This document shows, piece by piece, positions 51,001-59,746 of a stretch of 64,000 nucleotides of DNA; the stretch's first letter is position 1; every line of letters begins with the position of its first letter. Source of the DNA: Gemmatimonadota bacterium. GTDB lineage: Bacteria; Gemmatimonadota; Gemmatimonadetes; Gemmatimonadales; GWC2-71-9. The notes below the pieces were generated by a model. It did not search any database. It saw only the letters and a list, made by a program, of their open reading frames with translations, and had not been told where the DNA came from. The position numbers were made by a program, and so were the translations under genes. The DNA is taken from NCBI GenBank assembly GCA_016713785.1, contig JADJOM010000001.1:124001-188000 (forward strand), in the 5' to 3' direction.

Positions 51001-51816
51001 ATGCTGCTCCCCACGCAGGCCGACGTCGACGCCAAGCGCGAGTCCTCCTACCGCCAGCGCGCCACCTTCCTGGTGGTCGGCGCGGTCCTCATCCTCGCCT
51101 CACACGTCGTGGATCGGGTCGCAGCCGGCGGCGCCGCGCCCGCGGCGCTGTCCCTGCGGCTGGCCTGGTGCACCCTGCTGCTCCTCACCGCGCTGGCGCT
51201 GCGCCGGGGCGGCCCGCTGGCCATCGGCGCCATCCGGCTGGCCGCCCCCTTCGGTTCCGCCGCCATCTTTCTCGGCCTCATCCTGGTCACCGGACGCAGT
51301 GGCTCCCCGCTCTTCTCGTTCATCTACGTGCTGGTGATGATGCTGCCGCTGCTGCTCTTCGATGCCCTGCCCTACGGGCTCCTGAGCTCGGGACTGGCGC
51401 TGGCGGGAAGCTGGGTGATCGTGGTGCAGGACGGCATCGGGGGCGCCGCGCTCTGGGGCTGGGTGCACATCGGCGCGGCGGCGTTCGCGCTGGGGTGGGT
51501 GCTCGCGGTGGCCTTTGCGCATTCGCTGGCCATCGAGCAGGCCGCCACCGCCGAGCGGCAGGCGGCGCTCGACCGGCTGCAGCTCGCGCTGCACGAGAAC
51601 CAGCAGCTGGTCGGCGACCTGCGTGAGGCGCTGGTCCGGGTCAAGACACTGAGCGGCCTCCTCCCGATCTGCTCCTTCTGCAAGAAGATCCGCAACGACG
51701 AGGGCTACTGGGAGCAGCTCGAGGGCTACGTCTCCTCGCACTCCGAGGCCCGCTTCAGCCACTCCTTCTGCCCCCAGTGCATGCAGGAACAGTATCCGGA
51801 GCACATGGAAGATTAG
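51001..51816 (+). CDS. Six-helix membrane protein with C-terminal Cys motif
   Basis: A 271-residue protein. Six hydrophobic helices occupy residues ~20-180 (FLVVGAVLILASHVV to GWVLAVAFAHSLAIE). A coiled coil (RQAALDRLQLALHENQQLVG) leads to a compact tail with paired cysteines: GLLPICSFCKKIRNDEGYWE and FSHSFCPQCMQEQYPE. The same CSFCKKIRNDEGYW-type tail is often found after PAS or receiver domains in proteobacterial sensor proteins, where the cysteines could bind a metal. Here it is attached to a membrane module. Function unknown. The gene has no partner on its strand. Confidence 0.85.
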   Translation: MLLPTQADVDAKRESSYRQRATFLVVGAVLILASHVVDRVAAGGAAPAALSLRLAWCTLLLLTALALRRGGPLAIGAIRLAAPFGSAAIFLGLILVTGRSGSPLFSFIYVLVMMLPLLLFDALPYGLLSSGLALAGSWVIVVQDGIGGAALWGWVHIGAAAFALGWVLAVAFAHSLAIEQAATAERQAALDRLQLALHENQQLVGDLREALVRVKTLSGLLPICSFCKKIRNDEGYWEQLEGYVSSHSEARFSHSFCPQCMQEQYPEHMED

Positions 51817-51835
51817 GCGGGGCCGGGAGGGCGGT

Positions 51836-51863
51836 ACCGCCTTACCGCCCTACCGCCTTACCG
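51836..51863. repeat. Octamer repeat, CCGCCTTA/CCGCCCTA
   Basis: About three and a half tandem 8-mers (reverse complement of GGTAAGGC/GGTAGGGC). The stop codon of the aminotransferase gene (TAG at 51850) lies inside the array, so the repeat has become part of the coding sequence. Confidence 0.8.
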
Positions 51864-52959
51864 ACAACGCCGCACTCACATTCGCCAGCCCCGCCGCGAG
51901 CTCCGCGGGCGTGGGCCACCCGAAGCCGATCCGCATGCAGCGATCGTCCCGTTCGAACCAGTGCCCCGGGCCCACCCACGTCTTGTGGGTGCCGTTGAGC
52001 TCCTGGTAGAAGCGCGCCACATCCACCCCGGCATCCGCGCGGATGCGGGGGAAGGCCACCACCCCGCCCGCCGGCTCCACCCACTCCATCCGCGGCTCCC
52101 CCGCCATCCACTGGCGCAGGGTGTCGCGCCCGGCGCGCACCTGGGCCGCAATGGCCGGCAGTTCCTCCCGCCGCCGGCGATAGACCTGGTACCCGACCTC
52201 CTCGTCCAGCACCGCGCCACAGATCACCATCTGCTCCTTGGCGGCGAGGAACCGCTCGTTGAGGGCGCGGTCGCGGGTGAGCAGCCACCCCAGCCGGAGG
52301 CCGGGCAGCCCGTACGCCTTGGAGAGCGACGCCACGCTGATCACGTGCTCGCCGAGCGTCGTGGCAAAGGTGGCCGGCGGGTCGTCGGCCAGGTCGCGGT
52401 AGGTCTCGTCCACCAGCAGGTGCACGCCGCGGCGGGCGCACAGCGCCGCGATGGCCTCGAGGTCCGCGCGGGGCAGCACCGTGCCGGTGGGATTGTGCGG
52501 CGTGGTGAGGCTCACCAGCCGCGTGGCGGGCGTGAGCGCGCGCGCGATGTCGTCGGCGGTGTAGCGCCAGCCGCGCTCCAGCTCGAGATCGATGCAGGTG
52601 ATGGCGCAGCCGATGGCGCGCGGGGTCTCGAGGTTGGTGGCGTAGTTGGGCCGCAGCACCACCAGGTGGTCACCGGCGCCGAGCAGCGTGGTGCTCACGA
52701 TGAACAGCGCGCCGGCCGCGCCGGGCGTGAGCAGCACCTGGTCGGGGGAGCACCCCGCCTCGGCGGCGAGCAGGGCGCGGAAGCCGGGGTGGCCGCGGTG
52801 GTCGCCGTAGAGCAGCAGCAACCGGTCGAGGTCGAGCGCCAGGCCGAGGTCGCCGAGGCGGCGGTCGCGGATGGAACTCTCGGCGAGGTTGCAGGCGATG
52901 GTCTCGTAGCCGGTCTCCTCCGGCGACTCGACCTCGATGGGCATCCGGCGGTATTGCAT
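51850..52959 (-). CDS. PLP-dependent class I/II aminotransferase
   Basis: A 369-residue fold-type I aminotransferase. PLP-binding features: GAAGALFIVSTTLLGAGDHL, TTPHNPTGTVLPRADLEAI, LLVDETYRDLA (Asp to the pyridine N) and the Schiff-base lysine in SVASLSKAYGLPGLRLGWL; the C-terminal arginine region is CMRIGFGWPTPAEL. The specific substrate is unclear. ATG 52959 is preceded by GGAG; ATG 52944 is an alternative. The C-terminal residues VRR and the stop codon fall in the octamer repeat array. It lies 8 bp downstream of the DUF1080 gene on the same strand. Confidence 0.9.
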   Translation of the reverse strand: MQYRRMPIEVESPEETGYETIACNLAESSIRDRRLGDLGLALDLDRLLLLYGDHRGHPGFRALLAAEAGCSPDQVLLTPGAAGALFIVSTTLLGAGDHLVVLRPNYATNLETPRAIGCAITCIDLELERGWRYTADDIARALTPATRLVSLTTPHNPTGTVLPRADLEAIAALCARRGVHLLVDETYRDLADDPPATFATTLGEHVISVASLSKAYGLPGLRLGWLLTRDRALNERFLAAKEQMVICGAVLDEEVGYQVYRRRREELPAIAAQVRAGRDTLRQWMAGEPRMEWVEPAGGVVAFPRIRADAGVDVARFYQELNGTHKTWVGPGHWFERDDRCMRIGFGWPTPAELAAGLANVSAALSVRR

Positions 52960-52967
52960 CGGGGCTC

Positions 52968-53996
52968 CTACCGGCCGAAGCGGATGCGCACGCCACCCAC
53001 CGTGAAGGTGACGGTCGCCGGCGCGCCCTCGGGGCCGCGGGTGAACTCCACCGGCGCGTCCACCCCCTCGATGGCCCATCCCCCGTCGGCGGTGGCGACG
53101 AGCGCCATCGGCTGGTCGCCGAGATCGAGCCAGAGCCGGCCCAGGCTGTCGCGCACGGTGGCGTCGCCGTAGCGGCCCACCAGCGCCCGGCGCTCCGCCT
53201 CGGTGGTGGCCCGGCTGGCGGGCGGTGGCGGCGGCGGGGCCTCCTCCGGCAGCGGGCGCACCCAGACGTTGCGGAAGCGGACCTTGTGTCCGTGGTCCTG
53301 CAGCCCGAAGGGAAGGCGGTCGGGGTGCGCCTCGTAGGGGAGCCGGGCCAGCCAGCTGGTAGGGCCGAACAGCTCGACGTTGTTCTGCACCGGCACGCCG
53401 TTGTGGAACACCGTGACCCGCGCCGGGGCGAGGAGCGCGCCATCGGCGCCGAAGCGCGGCCGGCGGAAGATGATGTCATAGCGCTGCCAGGCGCCGGGCG
53501 GCAGCGAGGCGTTGTAAAGCGGCGGATGCTGGCCGTACATGGCGCCGGCCTGGCCGTCGGTGTAGGTGTCGCTGTGCCAGCTGTCGAGCACCTGCAGCTC
53601 GTAGCGCCCCATCAGGAACACGCCGCTGTTGCCGCGGTCCTGACCCTCGCCGTGCGCCGGCGCCGGCGCCGACCACTCCAGGTGCAGCTGCATGTCGCCG
53701 AAGGAATCGACGGTGCTGATGGTCCCCGCACCGGGCCGGGCCTCGAAGTACTCCCGGGTGGCTGCCCACCTGGGCGCGGCCCCGTCGCTCCCCACCCAGT
53801 GCGCCAGCCCATGACCGTCGAACAGCACCACGGCGCCCGGGGGCGGCTGGTCGGCCCGCGCGGCCGGCACCGCGGCGGCGGTGGCGGGATGGGGGCGGGT
53901 CATCTCGTGCACCCGCCAGCCATCGCCGGACTGGGCGGCCAGCGAGGTCGTCGCGAGGGCGAGCAGGGGGAGGGTGGGCAGCCGCTTCAAGCGCAT
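52968..53996 (-). CDS. Secreted DUF1080 (3-keto-disaccharide hydrolase-like) protein
   Basis: A 342-residue secreted protein with a signal peptide (LPTLPLLALATTSLAAQSG). Residues ~55-240 form a concanavalin-like DUF1080 domain: PGAVVLFDGHGLAHWVG, DMQLHLEWSAPAPAHGEGQD, RGNSGVFLMGRYELQVLDSW, and VRFRNVWVRPL at the end. Family members cleave 3-keto-glucosides. The last ~80 residues (RRALVGRYGDATVRDSLGRL onward) form a small extra beta domain. Start ATG 53996 is at the edge of a polypurine repeat; the frame upstream encodes only that repeat (Phe/Pro rich). It precedes the aminotransferase gene by 8 bp. Confidence 0.85.
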   Translation of the reverse strand: MRLKRLPTLPLLALATTSLAAQSGDGWRVHEMTRPHPATAAAVPAARADQPPPGAVVLFDGHGLAHWVGSDGAAPRWAATREYFEARPGAGTISTVDSFGDMQLHLEWSAPAPAHGEGQDRGNSGVFLMGRYELQVLDSWHSDTYTDGQAGAMYGQHPPLYNASLPPGAWQRYDIIFRRPRFGADGALLAPARVTVFHNGVPVQNNVELFGPTSWLARLPYEAHPDRLPFGLQDHGHKVRFRNVWVRPLPEEAPPPPPPASRATTEAERRALVGRYGDATVRDSLGRLWLDLGDQPMALVATADGGWAIEGVDAPVEFTRGPEGAPATVTFTVGGVRIRFGR

Positions 53997-54002
53997 GGGG
54001 GT

Positions 54003-54060
54003 GGGAGAGGGAAAGGGGGAAAAGGGAAACGGGAAGAGGGAAAAGGGAAAAGGGAAGCGG
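54003..54060 (+). repeat. Polypurine heptamer-type repeat
   Basis: About eight imperfect units of 7 nt (GGGAAAA, GGGAAAC, GGGAAGA, GGGAAGC) immediately upstream of the DUF1080 start codon. It is followed by one copy of the composite repeat. Confidence 0.85.
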
Positions 54061-54070
54061 CAATACAATC

Positions 54071-54150
54071 TACCGCCCTACCGCCACTCCCTCGGGCCCG
54101 GGTCGCCGCTGCGCGGCTCCCGAAGGGCCCTCGGTCGCCGCCCTACCGCC
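54071..54150. repeat. Composite GC-rich repeat element, copy 1
   Basis: CCGCCCTACCGCC octamer units flank a ~50-bp core (TCGGGCCCGGGTCGCCGCTG onward, then CTCGGTCGCCGCCCTACCGC). The same order and near-identical core recur at 60831-60906. It lies between the DUF1080 and zinc-ribbon genes; the stop codon of the latter (54150) is at its edge. Confidence 0.75.
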
Positions 54151-54401
54151 TAGATCGACTTCACCCACCGCGTCTCCCAGGGGATCGTGTTGCCGAGGAG
54201 GACCAGGCCACCGAAGCACGCGAAGCCGTACAGGTACCGTCCGCCCATCACCAGCAGCAGGCCGATCAGGGAGAGCCCCAGGATGGCGAGGCCGCGGAGG
54301 ATGCCGGCCTTCTTGCGCACCTGCACCTTGGAGGCGCCGCAGCCGACGCAGACCACGGCCTGGGGGTGCAGTTCGGTCATGCAGAGAGAGCACTGGTTCA
54401 T
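54150..54401 (-). CDS. Small zinc-ribbon membrane protein
   Basis: An 83-residue protein. The N-terminal CxxC pairs (MNQCSLCMTELHPQAVVCVGCG) form a zinc ribbon. Two hydrophobic helices follow (ILRGLAILGLSLIGLLLVMG; LYGFACFGGLVLLGNTI). GGAGG lies at good distance before the ATG at 54401; the open frame extends to 54452 without support. Function unknown; such proteins are often small membrane adaptors. Confidence 0.78.
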   Translation of the reverse strand: MNQCSLCMTELHPQAVVCVGCGASKVQVRKKAGILRGLAILGLSLIGLLLVMGGRYLYGFACFGGLVLLGNTIPWETRWVKSI

Positions 54402-54473
54402 GGAGCGCCTCCGGGTGAGGGGACCGGGGAAGCGTGGGAGCGTCGGCTCCAAGGTATCCCGGAGCCGGGGGGG

Positions 54474-54516
54474 GCGGTAAGGCGGTAAGGCGGTAAGGCG
54501 GTAGGGCGGTAGGGCG
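54474..54516 (+). repeat. Octamer repeat GGTAAGGC/GGTAGGGC
   Basis: Five tandem 8-mers, three GGTAAGGC then two GGTAGGGC, lie between the zinc-ribbon start (54401) and the hybrid kinase stop (54523). They end 7 bp before that stop. Confidence 0.9.
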
Positions 54517-54522
54517 GCCGCT

Positions 54523-56991
54523 TCAGCCGCCGCGGAATGGGGCGTCGGTCCGGAGCGCGGTGGCGATCCGCTCGGTCACGTCGGAGAGGTCGAGCGGCTT
54601 GGCGATCACCGGTTGCGCCGCCCAGGGCTCGTGGCGGTCCGCGACGATGTCGGGGGTGCCTGACATCAGCAGCACCGGCAGCCGGGGCCAGCGGTCGCTG
54701 ATGCGGGTGGCCAGCTCCTGTCCGCTCATCACCGGCATGACCAGGTCGGTCAGCGCGAGGTCCACCGCGCCGGGATTGGCCTCGAGGTACTCGAGGGCCA
54801 CCCGGCCATCCTCGCAATCCACCACCTGGTAGCCCGCGCGGGTCAGGTGGCGCACCAGGATCCGGCGCACCGCCGCCTCATCATCCACCACGAGCACGCT
54901 GCCCTCGCCGGCGGGCACGGCGGGGGCCGGCCGGGGGCGGGAGGCCGGCACCGACGGGGCCACCAGCGGGAGCCAGACGGTGACGGTGGTACCCTGGCCC
55001 GGCTCGGAGCGGAGCTCCACCCGGCCCCCGGCGCCGCTCACCACGGACTGCACCGAGTACAGGCCGAGCCCGGTGCCCCCGGCACCGCCCTTGGTGGTGA
55101 AGAAGGGCTCGAGCGCCTGGGCCAGCACCTCGGACGACATCCCGGTGCCCGAGTCGCGCACCGCGAGCCGGGCCCAGCTGGCCGCCGGCTCGCCGGCCGG
55201 CGCCGCCACGTCCAGCGCCACCGCCAGGCTCCCCCCCTCCGGCATCGCATCCCGTGAGTTGAGCGCCAGGTTGAGCAGCACCTGCTCGGCCTGGACCTCA
55301 TCGAGGCGGACCACGGCGGTCTGCTCCGGCACGGTCACGGTGGTGACGATCGAGGAGGGGAGGAGCGAGGCGAGGGTGCGCTCGATAGCGCGCGCCGCGA
55401 GGGCCAGGTCCACGGTGGTGGTCGCGGCGGCGCGGGGGCGGCTCAGGGCGGTGAGCTGCCGGGCCAGGGCCGCGCCGCGGGTGGCCGCGGCGGCCATCTG
55501 GGCCAGTTCCTCTTCTCCGCCCGCCGCGCCACGCTCGCGCAGGAAGTGCACGTTGGCCGTGATCACGGTGAGCACGTTGTTGAAGTCGTGCGCCACACTC
55601 GAGGCGAGCCGCCCCACCACCTCGAGCTTCTGCGCCTGGCGCAGCTGGCCCTCGAGGCGCACCCGCTCGGTGACGTCGCGGGCGTTGATGACCACCCCGC
55701 CGATCGCCGGGTCGGCGGTGCGGTCGGTGGCCACGGCCTCGATGTGCCGGCCAGGGCCGGCCTGCCACCGGACCAGCGGCTGGCTGCCCGGGCTGGCCAG
55801 CCACGCCGCGAGGCCACCGGGCGCGTCACAGGTGACCAGGTCGGCCAGCCGCCGGCCGGCCAGCGCCCCCTCGGGGTCGCCGATCATCGTGGCAAAGGCG
55901 GGACTGGCGTAGCGCACCGTGCCGTCGGCGTCGAGCACCAGGATGGCATCGGACGACCGCTGCACCAGGGCGCGGAAGCGGGCGTCCTGCGCGGCCCGCG
56001 CCTGCGCTTCCATGGCGGACTCGCGCTGGGCCAACACCAGCTGGACGATCAGCAGCCCCATCAGCGCCACCAGCCCGAGCACCAGTCCCTGCAGCGCGGG
56101 GTGCTCCAGGTCGGGGCGCGACCACTGGATCAGCGCCAGCGCGCCCACCACGCCGATGGCCAGGTGGGGCACGATCGCGGGCCCCACGGCGTAGGCCGGC
56201 AGGGGCCGCCCATCCGCGGCGGTCCGGGCCCGCCAGGCCGCCGACACCACGAGCGTGGCCCCGAAGGCCAGCAGCAGGTCGCCGGTCGGGCCGCTCCACG
56301 CAGACCAGATGAGGTAGTCATACTCGTAGATGAGGTCGGCCACCATCGCGGCGAGGGTGCCGACGCTGAGCAGCGCGAACGGCCGGCCGGTCCGGTCGCC
56401 GGCGGGCCGGTGCAGGATGGCCACGGCGCCGAGCGCCACCGCCAGCTCGCCGGGGAACACCAGCAGCACCAGCTTGAGGTACAGCCACAGCGACAGCGCC
56501 GCCTCCTCGAACCGGAACACCCAGTACCAGGCGAGGATGGCCGTCCCCGTCATGGCGATCAGCCCTTCGACCGCGAGGCGGGCGCGGGCCGGCGCGCCCT
56601 GGGGGAAGGTGGTGAAGTGCCAGAGGCCGAGGAGCAGCAGCGGGAAGTAGCCCTGGTAGAGTACCGAGGCCAGCGTCTCGAGCCGGGGCGCGCTGATCAG
56701 CCACAATGGCGCCATGAGGGCGGCCGCGACCCCGGAGCAGAGCCACGCCGCGGCCACCAGCCACCAGCCCCGGGCGGTGCGCCGCGGAAGGTCGGTCGCG
56801 CGCGCCGCCCGCGCGGCGGCCGCGGCGGCGGCAAAGTAGAGGGGAATGAACAGCAGGTCGTTCCCGAGCCCGCGTTCCACGGCACCGGCGAGCATGGCCA
56901 CGGCCCAGAGCGCATACGCGACGCCATAGCCCAGGGCCAGCCGCAGGGGCCACGGTGCGGCAGGGCTCGCGGGTCGGTCGAGGGCAGGCAT
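54523..56991 (-). CDS. Hybrid histidine kinase with multi-helix membrane domain
   Basis: An 822-residue sensor. Residues ~15-310 hold about eight membrane helices (GYGVAYALWAVAMLAGAVER; LLFIPLYFAAAAAAARAARA; LYLKLVLLVFPGELAVALGA). A PAS domain follows (SDAILVLDADGTVRYASPAF), then H-box GRLASSVAHDFNNVLTVITA, N-box QVLLNLALNSRDAMPEG and G-boxes RDSGTGM and GTGLGLYSVQSVVSGAGG. A C-terminal receiver has SVLVVDDEAAVRRILVRHLT and LALTDLVMPVMSGQ. ATG 56991 begins the family-like N-terminus; the open frame goes on to 57147 through a polypyrimidine repeat. It is divergent from the MacB-like gene at 57171. Confidence 0.9.
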   Translation of the reverse strand: MPALDRPASPAAPWPLRLALGYGVAYALWAVAMLAGAVERGLGNDLLFIPLYFAAAAAAARAARATDLPRRTARGWWLVAAAWLCSGVAAALMAPLWLISAPRLETLASVLYQGYFPLLLLGLWHFTTFPQGAPARARLAVEGLIAMTGTAILAWYWVFRFEEAALSLWLYLKLVLLVFPGELAVALGAVAILHRPAGDRTGRPFALLSVGTLAAMVADLIYEYDYLIWSAWSGPTGDLLLAFGATLVVSAAWRARTAADGRPLPAYAVGPAIVPHLAIGVVGALALIQWSRPDLEHPALQGLVLGLVALMGLLIVQLVLAQRESAMEAQARAAQDARFRALVQRSSDAILVLDADGTVRYASPAFATMIGDPEGALAGRRLADLVTCDAPGGLAAWLASPGSQPLVRWQAGPGRHIEAVATDRTADPAIGGVVINARDVTERVRLEGQLRQAQKLEVVGRLASSVAHDFNNVLTVITANVHFLRERGAAGGEEELAQMAAAATRGAALARQLTALSRPRAAATTTVDLALAARAIERTLASLLPSSIVTTVTVPEQTAVVRLDEVQAEQVLLNLALNSRDAMPEGGSLAVALDVAAPAGEPAASWARLAVRDSGTGMSSEVLAQALEPFFTTKGGAGGTGLGLYSVQSVVSGAGGRVELRSEPGQGTTVTVWLPLVAPSVPASRPRPAPAVPAGEGSVLVVDDEAAVRRILVRHLTRAGYQVVDCEDGRVALEYLEANPGAVDLALTDLVMPVMSGQELATRISDRWPRLPVLLMSGTPDIVADRHEPWAAQPVIAKPLDLSDVTERIATALRTDAPFRGG

Positions 56992-57084
56992 GGGGACTCC
57001 GGTCCGGCGTGGAAGGAAGGTCGGAGAATGTGCAGCGCCGCGCGCGCGGGAGCAAGCGGGAACTCGGCGGCTCGACGGCGTGCC

Positions 57085-57113
57085 TCTTCCCGCTTCCCGC
57101 TTCCCGCTCCCCG
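57085..57113 (+). repeat. Heptamer repeat TTCCCGC (polypyrimidine strand)
   Basis: About four units of TTCCCGC/CTCCCCG, the reverse complement of the GGGAAGC family, in the divergent region between the hybrid kinase and the MacB-like gene. Confidence 0.8.
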
Positions 57114-57170
57114 AAACCCCACCCCTCCCCAGCCGTAGAGCCGCCATCCCCTCTTCTGCCCGGATCCGCC

Positions 57171-59606
57171 ATGCTCGCCACGCTCAGGCAAGATCTTCGT
57201 CTCGCCGCCCGGCTCCTGTGGTCGAGCCCGCTGTTTACCCTGGTGGCCGTCGCCTGCATCGCCATCGGGAGCGGCGCGGTCACCACGATCGTCTCCGCCG
57301 GCAACGCGATGGTGCTCCGCCCGCTTGCGGGGAGCGATGACGGCTCCCGGCTGATCCGCATCGAGCGCAAGCAGCCCGGCGGCAGCGACGGGGTCTCGCT
57401 CTCCTACCCCTGGTATACCGCCATGCGCGACGCCTCGCAGACCCTCGGCGGCGTCGCCGCCTGGGGCAAGGCGTCGCTGGTGCTGCGCGGCGGCTCCGGC
57501 CCCGGCGATGCCGTCTACGGCTCCCTGGTGAGCGGCAACCTCTTCGACGTGGTGGGGGTGCGGCCGCTGCTGGGCCGGTTCTTCCTGCCGGAAGAGGATC
57601 GCACCGAGCTCAGCCACCCCGTGCTCGTGGTGTCGGAGCGCTACTGGCGCGCGCACCTGGGCGCGGACAGCGCGGCGGTGGGCCGGGACCTGCTGGTGAA
57701 CGGCCGGCCGTTCACGCTGATCGGCGTGGCGCCCGCCGCCTTTCGCGGCATGGACGACCCGATCCTCTCCGACGCCTGGCTGCCGCTCCACATGCAGCGC
57801 GCGGTGCGCCCGCACGCCGGCGGACTCAACGACGCCGGCGACACCTGGCTCCGCGCCGCGGCCCGGCTGCGGGACGGCACGTCGCCCGCGGCGGCCCAGG
57901 CCGAGCTCACGGCGCTGGCCGCCCCGCTCATCGCCGGCAGCGGCGAGCCTCAGTGGGCGGCACAGTACTCCGAGCTCCGCGTCTCCCCGCTCACCGGCCT
58001 GCCCCCCGACGCCACCGGTCCGCTGGCGCAGTTCCTGGCGCTGCTGCTCGGCGCCGCCGCGCTGGTGCTGGTCATCGCCAGCGTGAACGTGGCCGCCATG
58101 CTCTCCGCCCGCGCGGTCAAGCGGCAGCGCGAGCTGGCCGTCCGCTCCGCGCTCGGCGCCACCCCCGGCCGCCTCACCCGGCAGCTGCTCACCGAGATCC
58201 TGCTGCTCTTCGGCCTCGGCGCCGCGGGCGGCATGCTGGTGGCCACCGTCGCCACCGCCGCCCTGGAGCGGCTCCCCCTCCCCACCGAGATCCCCCTCGG
58301 CCTCGAGCTCTCCCCCGACCTGCGGGTGCTCGGCGTGGCGCTGCTGCTCGCCCTTGGCACCGGGCTGGTGGTGGGCCTCGCGCCGGTGCGGCAGGCGCTC
58401 GCGCTCGACGTGGTGACCCGCCTCAAGGAAGGGAGCGCGGGGAGCGGCCGCCGCCGCAGCCTCGGCGGCAGCGCGCTGATCGTGGCGCAGCTCGCCATCT
58501 CGCTGGTGCTGCTGGTGGGCGCGGGGCTGCTCGGCCGCGGGCTGCTGCGCGCCGCGCGGGTGGACCCGGGCTTCGAGGTGCAGGGCGTGGCGACGGTGCC
58601 GGTGGATGTCGAGGCGTGGGGCCTCGACGAAGCCGCCGGGCGGCGCTTCTTCGACGCCCTCGACCAGCGGCTGCCGACGCTGCCCGGCGTCACCGCGTCC
58701 ACCTGGGCCACGGAGCTGCCCCTCACCTTCCACAGCAGCGGCGCGGAGGTGGCGCTCGACGGCGCCCGCGAGGCGGTGCCGATCTCGCAGGTGCTGGTGG
58801 GGCCCGGCTACCTCGACGTGCTGCGCATCCCGCTGGTGGCGGGACGGGACATCGGGCGCGAGGACACGCGCGAGGCCGGCCGCGTGGCGCTGATCAACGA
58901 GACCATGGCGCGCCGGCTGTGGCCCGACGGCGGCGCGCTGGGCCGGAGCTTCCGCTACAACGACCAGCCGGTCACGGTCATCGGCGTGGCGCGCGACGCG
59001 AAGTACGCCTCGCTCACCGAGGCCACGCCGGCGCTGGCGTACTTCCCGCTGGCGCAGGAGTGGCGGGCCCGGCGCGCGCTGCTGGTGCGCACCGCGGGCG
59101 ATCTCCGCGCGCTGGCCCCGCTGCTGGCGCAGGCGGTCCGCGCCGCCGATCCCGCGGCCCCGCGGGTGAGCGTCACGCCGCTGGCCGAGGCGAGCCAGGT
59201 GGCGTTCCTGCCGGGCCGGGTGGCGGCGCTGGTGACGGGGGTGCTGGGCTTCGCGGGGCTGTTGCTCTCGGTGGCGGGGCTGTACGGGGTGATCAGCTAC
59301 TCCGCCGCGCGGCGCACCCGCGAGATCGGGATCCGGCTGGCGCTGGGCGCCGGGCGCCGCGAGGTGCTGGGGCTGGTGCTCGGGGAAGGCATGCGGCTCA
59401 CCGCGGTGGGGCTGCTGGTCGGCCTGCCGCTGGCCGCAGCCGCGGCCCCGCTGGTGCGGAGCCTGCTCTTCGGGATGCCGGCGCACGACGCGGTGACGTT
59501 CGTGGCCATGCCGCTGCTCCTCGCCGCGGTGGCGCTGCTGGCCAGCTACCTCCCCGCCCGCCGCGCGGCGGCGATGGAGCCGTGGAAGGTGTTGCGGGAG
59601 GAGTAG
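57171..59606 (+). CDS. MacB/FtsX-type ABC permease without ATPase domain
   Basis: An 811-residue membrane protein of the acidobacterial/gemmatimonadal ADOP class. An N-terminal MLATLRQDLRLAARLLW segment is followed by a helix, a first large periplasmic (MacB_PCD) domain, FtsX helices (LLGAAALVLVIASVNVAAML; TRQLLTEILLLFGLGAAGGM), a second periplasmic domain (EVQGVATVPVDVEAWGLDEA) and a second FtsX unit (LVTGVLGFAGLLLSVAGLYG; REIGIRLALGAGRREVL). It has no Walker motifs; the ATPase must be encoded elsewhere. Family members move lipoproteins, peptides or drugs across the periplasm; the substrate here is unknown. The stop is followed within 2 bp by the long octamer array. Confidence 0.9.
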   Translation: MLATLRQDLRLAARLLWSSPLFTLVAVACIAIGSGAVTTIVSAGNAMVLRPLAGSDDGSRLIRIERKQPGGSDGVSLSYPWYTAMRDASQTLGGVAAWGKASLVLRGGSGPGDAVYGSLVSGNLFDVVGVRPLLGRFFLPEEDRTELSHPVLVVSERYWRAHLGADSAAVGRDLLVNGRPFTLIGVAPAAFRGMDDPILSDAWLPLHMQRAVRPHAGGLNDAGDTWLRAAARLRDGTSPAAAQAELTALAAPLIAGSGEPQWAAQYSELRVSPLTGLPPDATGPLAQFLALLLGAAALVLVIASVNVAAMLSARAVKRQRELAVRSALGATPGRLTRQLLTEILLLFGLGAAGGMLVATVATAALERLPLPTEIPLGLELSPDLRVLGVALLLALGTGLVVGLAPVRQALALDVVTRLKEGSAGSGRRRSLGGSALIVAQLAISLVLLVGAGLLGRGLLRAARVDPGFEVQGVATVPVDVEAWGLDEAAGRRFFDALDQRLPTLPGVTASTWATELPLTFHSSGAEVALDGAREAVPISQVLVGPGYLDVLRIPLVAGRDIGREDTREAGRVALINETMARRLWPDGGALGRSFRYNDQPVTVIGVARDAKYASLTEATPALAYFPLAQEWRARRALLVRTAGDLRALAPLLAQAVRAADPAAPRVSVTPLAEASQVAFLPGRVAALVTGVLGFAGLLLSVAGLYGVISYSAARRTREIGIRLALGAGRREVLGLVLGEGMRLTAVGLLVGLPLAAAAAPLVRSLLFGMPAHDAVTFVAMPLLLAAVALLASYLPARRAAAMEPWKVLREE

Positions 59607-59607
59607 C

Positions 59608-59687
59608 GGTAGGGCGGTAGGGCGGTAGGGCGGTAGGGCGGTAGGGCGGTAAGGCGGTAGGGCGGTAGGGCGGTAGGGCGGTAAGGG
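59608..59687 (+). repeat. Ten-unit octamer array GGTAGGGC
   Basis: Ten tandem 8-mers (GGTAGGGC, with GGTAAGGC/GGTAAGGG as units six and ten), starting 2 bp after the stop of the permease gene. This is the longest array in the window. Its G tracts (GGG-CGGTA-GGG) could fold as a G-quadruplex. Confidence 0.95.
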
Positions 59688-59697
59688 GCTCTGTGGC

Positions 59698-59745
59698 CCC
59701 TTTTCCCTTTTCCCTTTCCCTCTTTCCGCTTCCCGCGTCCCCTTC
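59698..59745 (+). repeat. Polypyrimidine repeat TTTCCC/TTCCCGC
   Basis: Imperfect short units of the polypurine family on the opposite strand, ending 2 bp before the stop codon of the aldo/keto reductase gene. It and the octamer array fill the whole gap between two convergent genes. Confidence 0.8.
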
Positions 59746-59746
59746 C

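Noticed and set aside
59608..59687. CRISPR array
   Set aside because: Units are 8 bp with no spacers and no cas genes; it is a simple tandem repeat.
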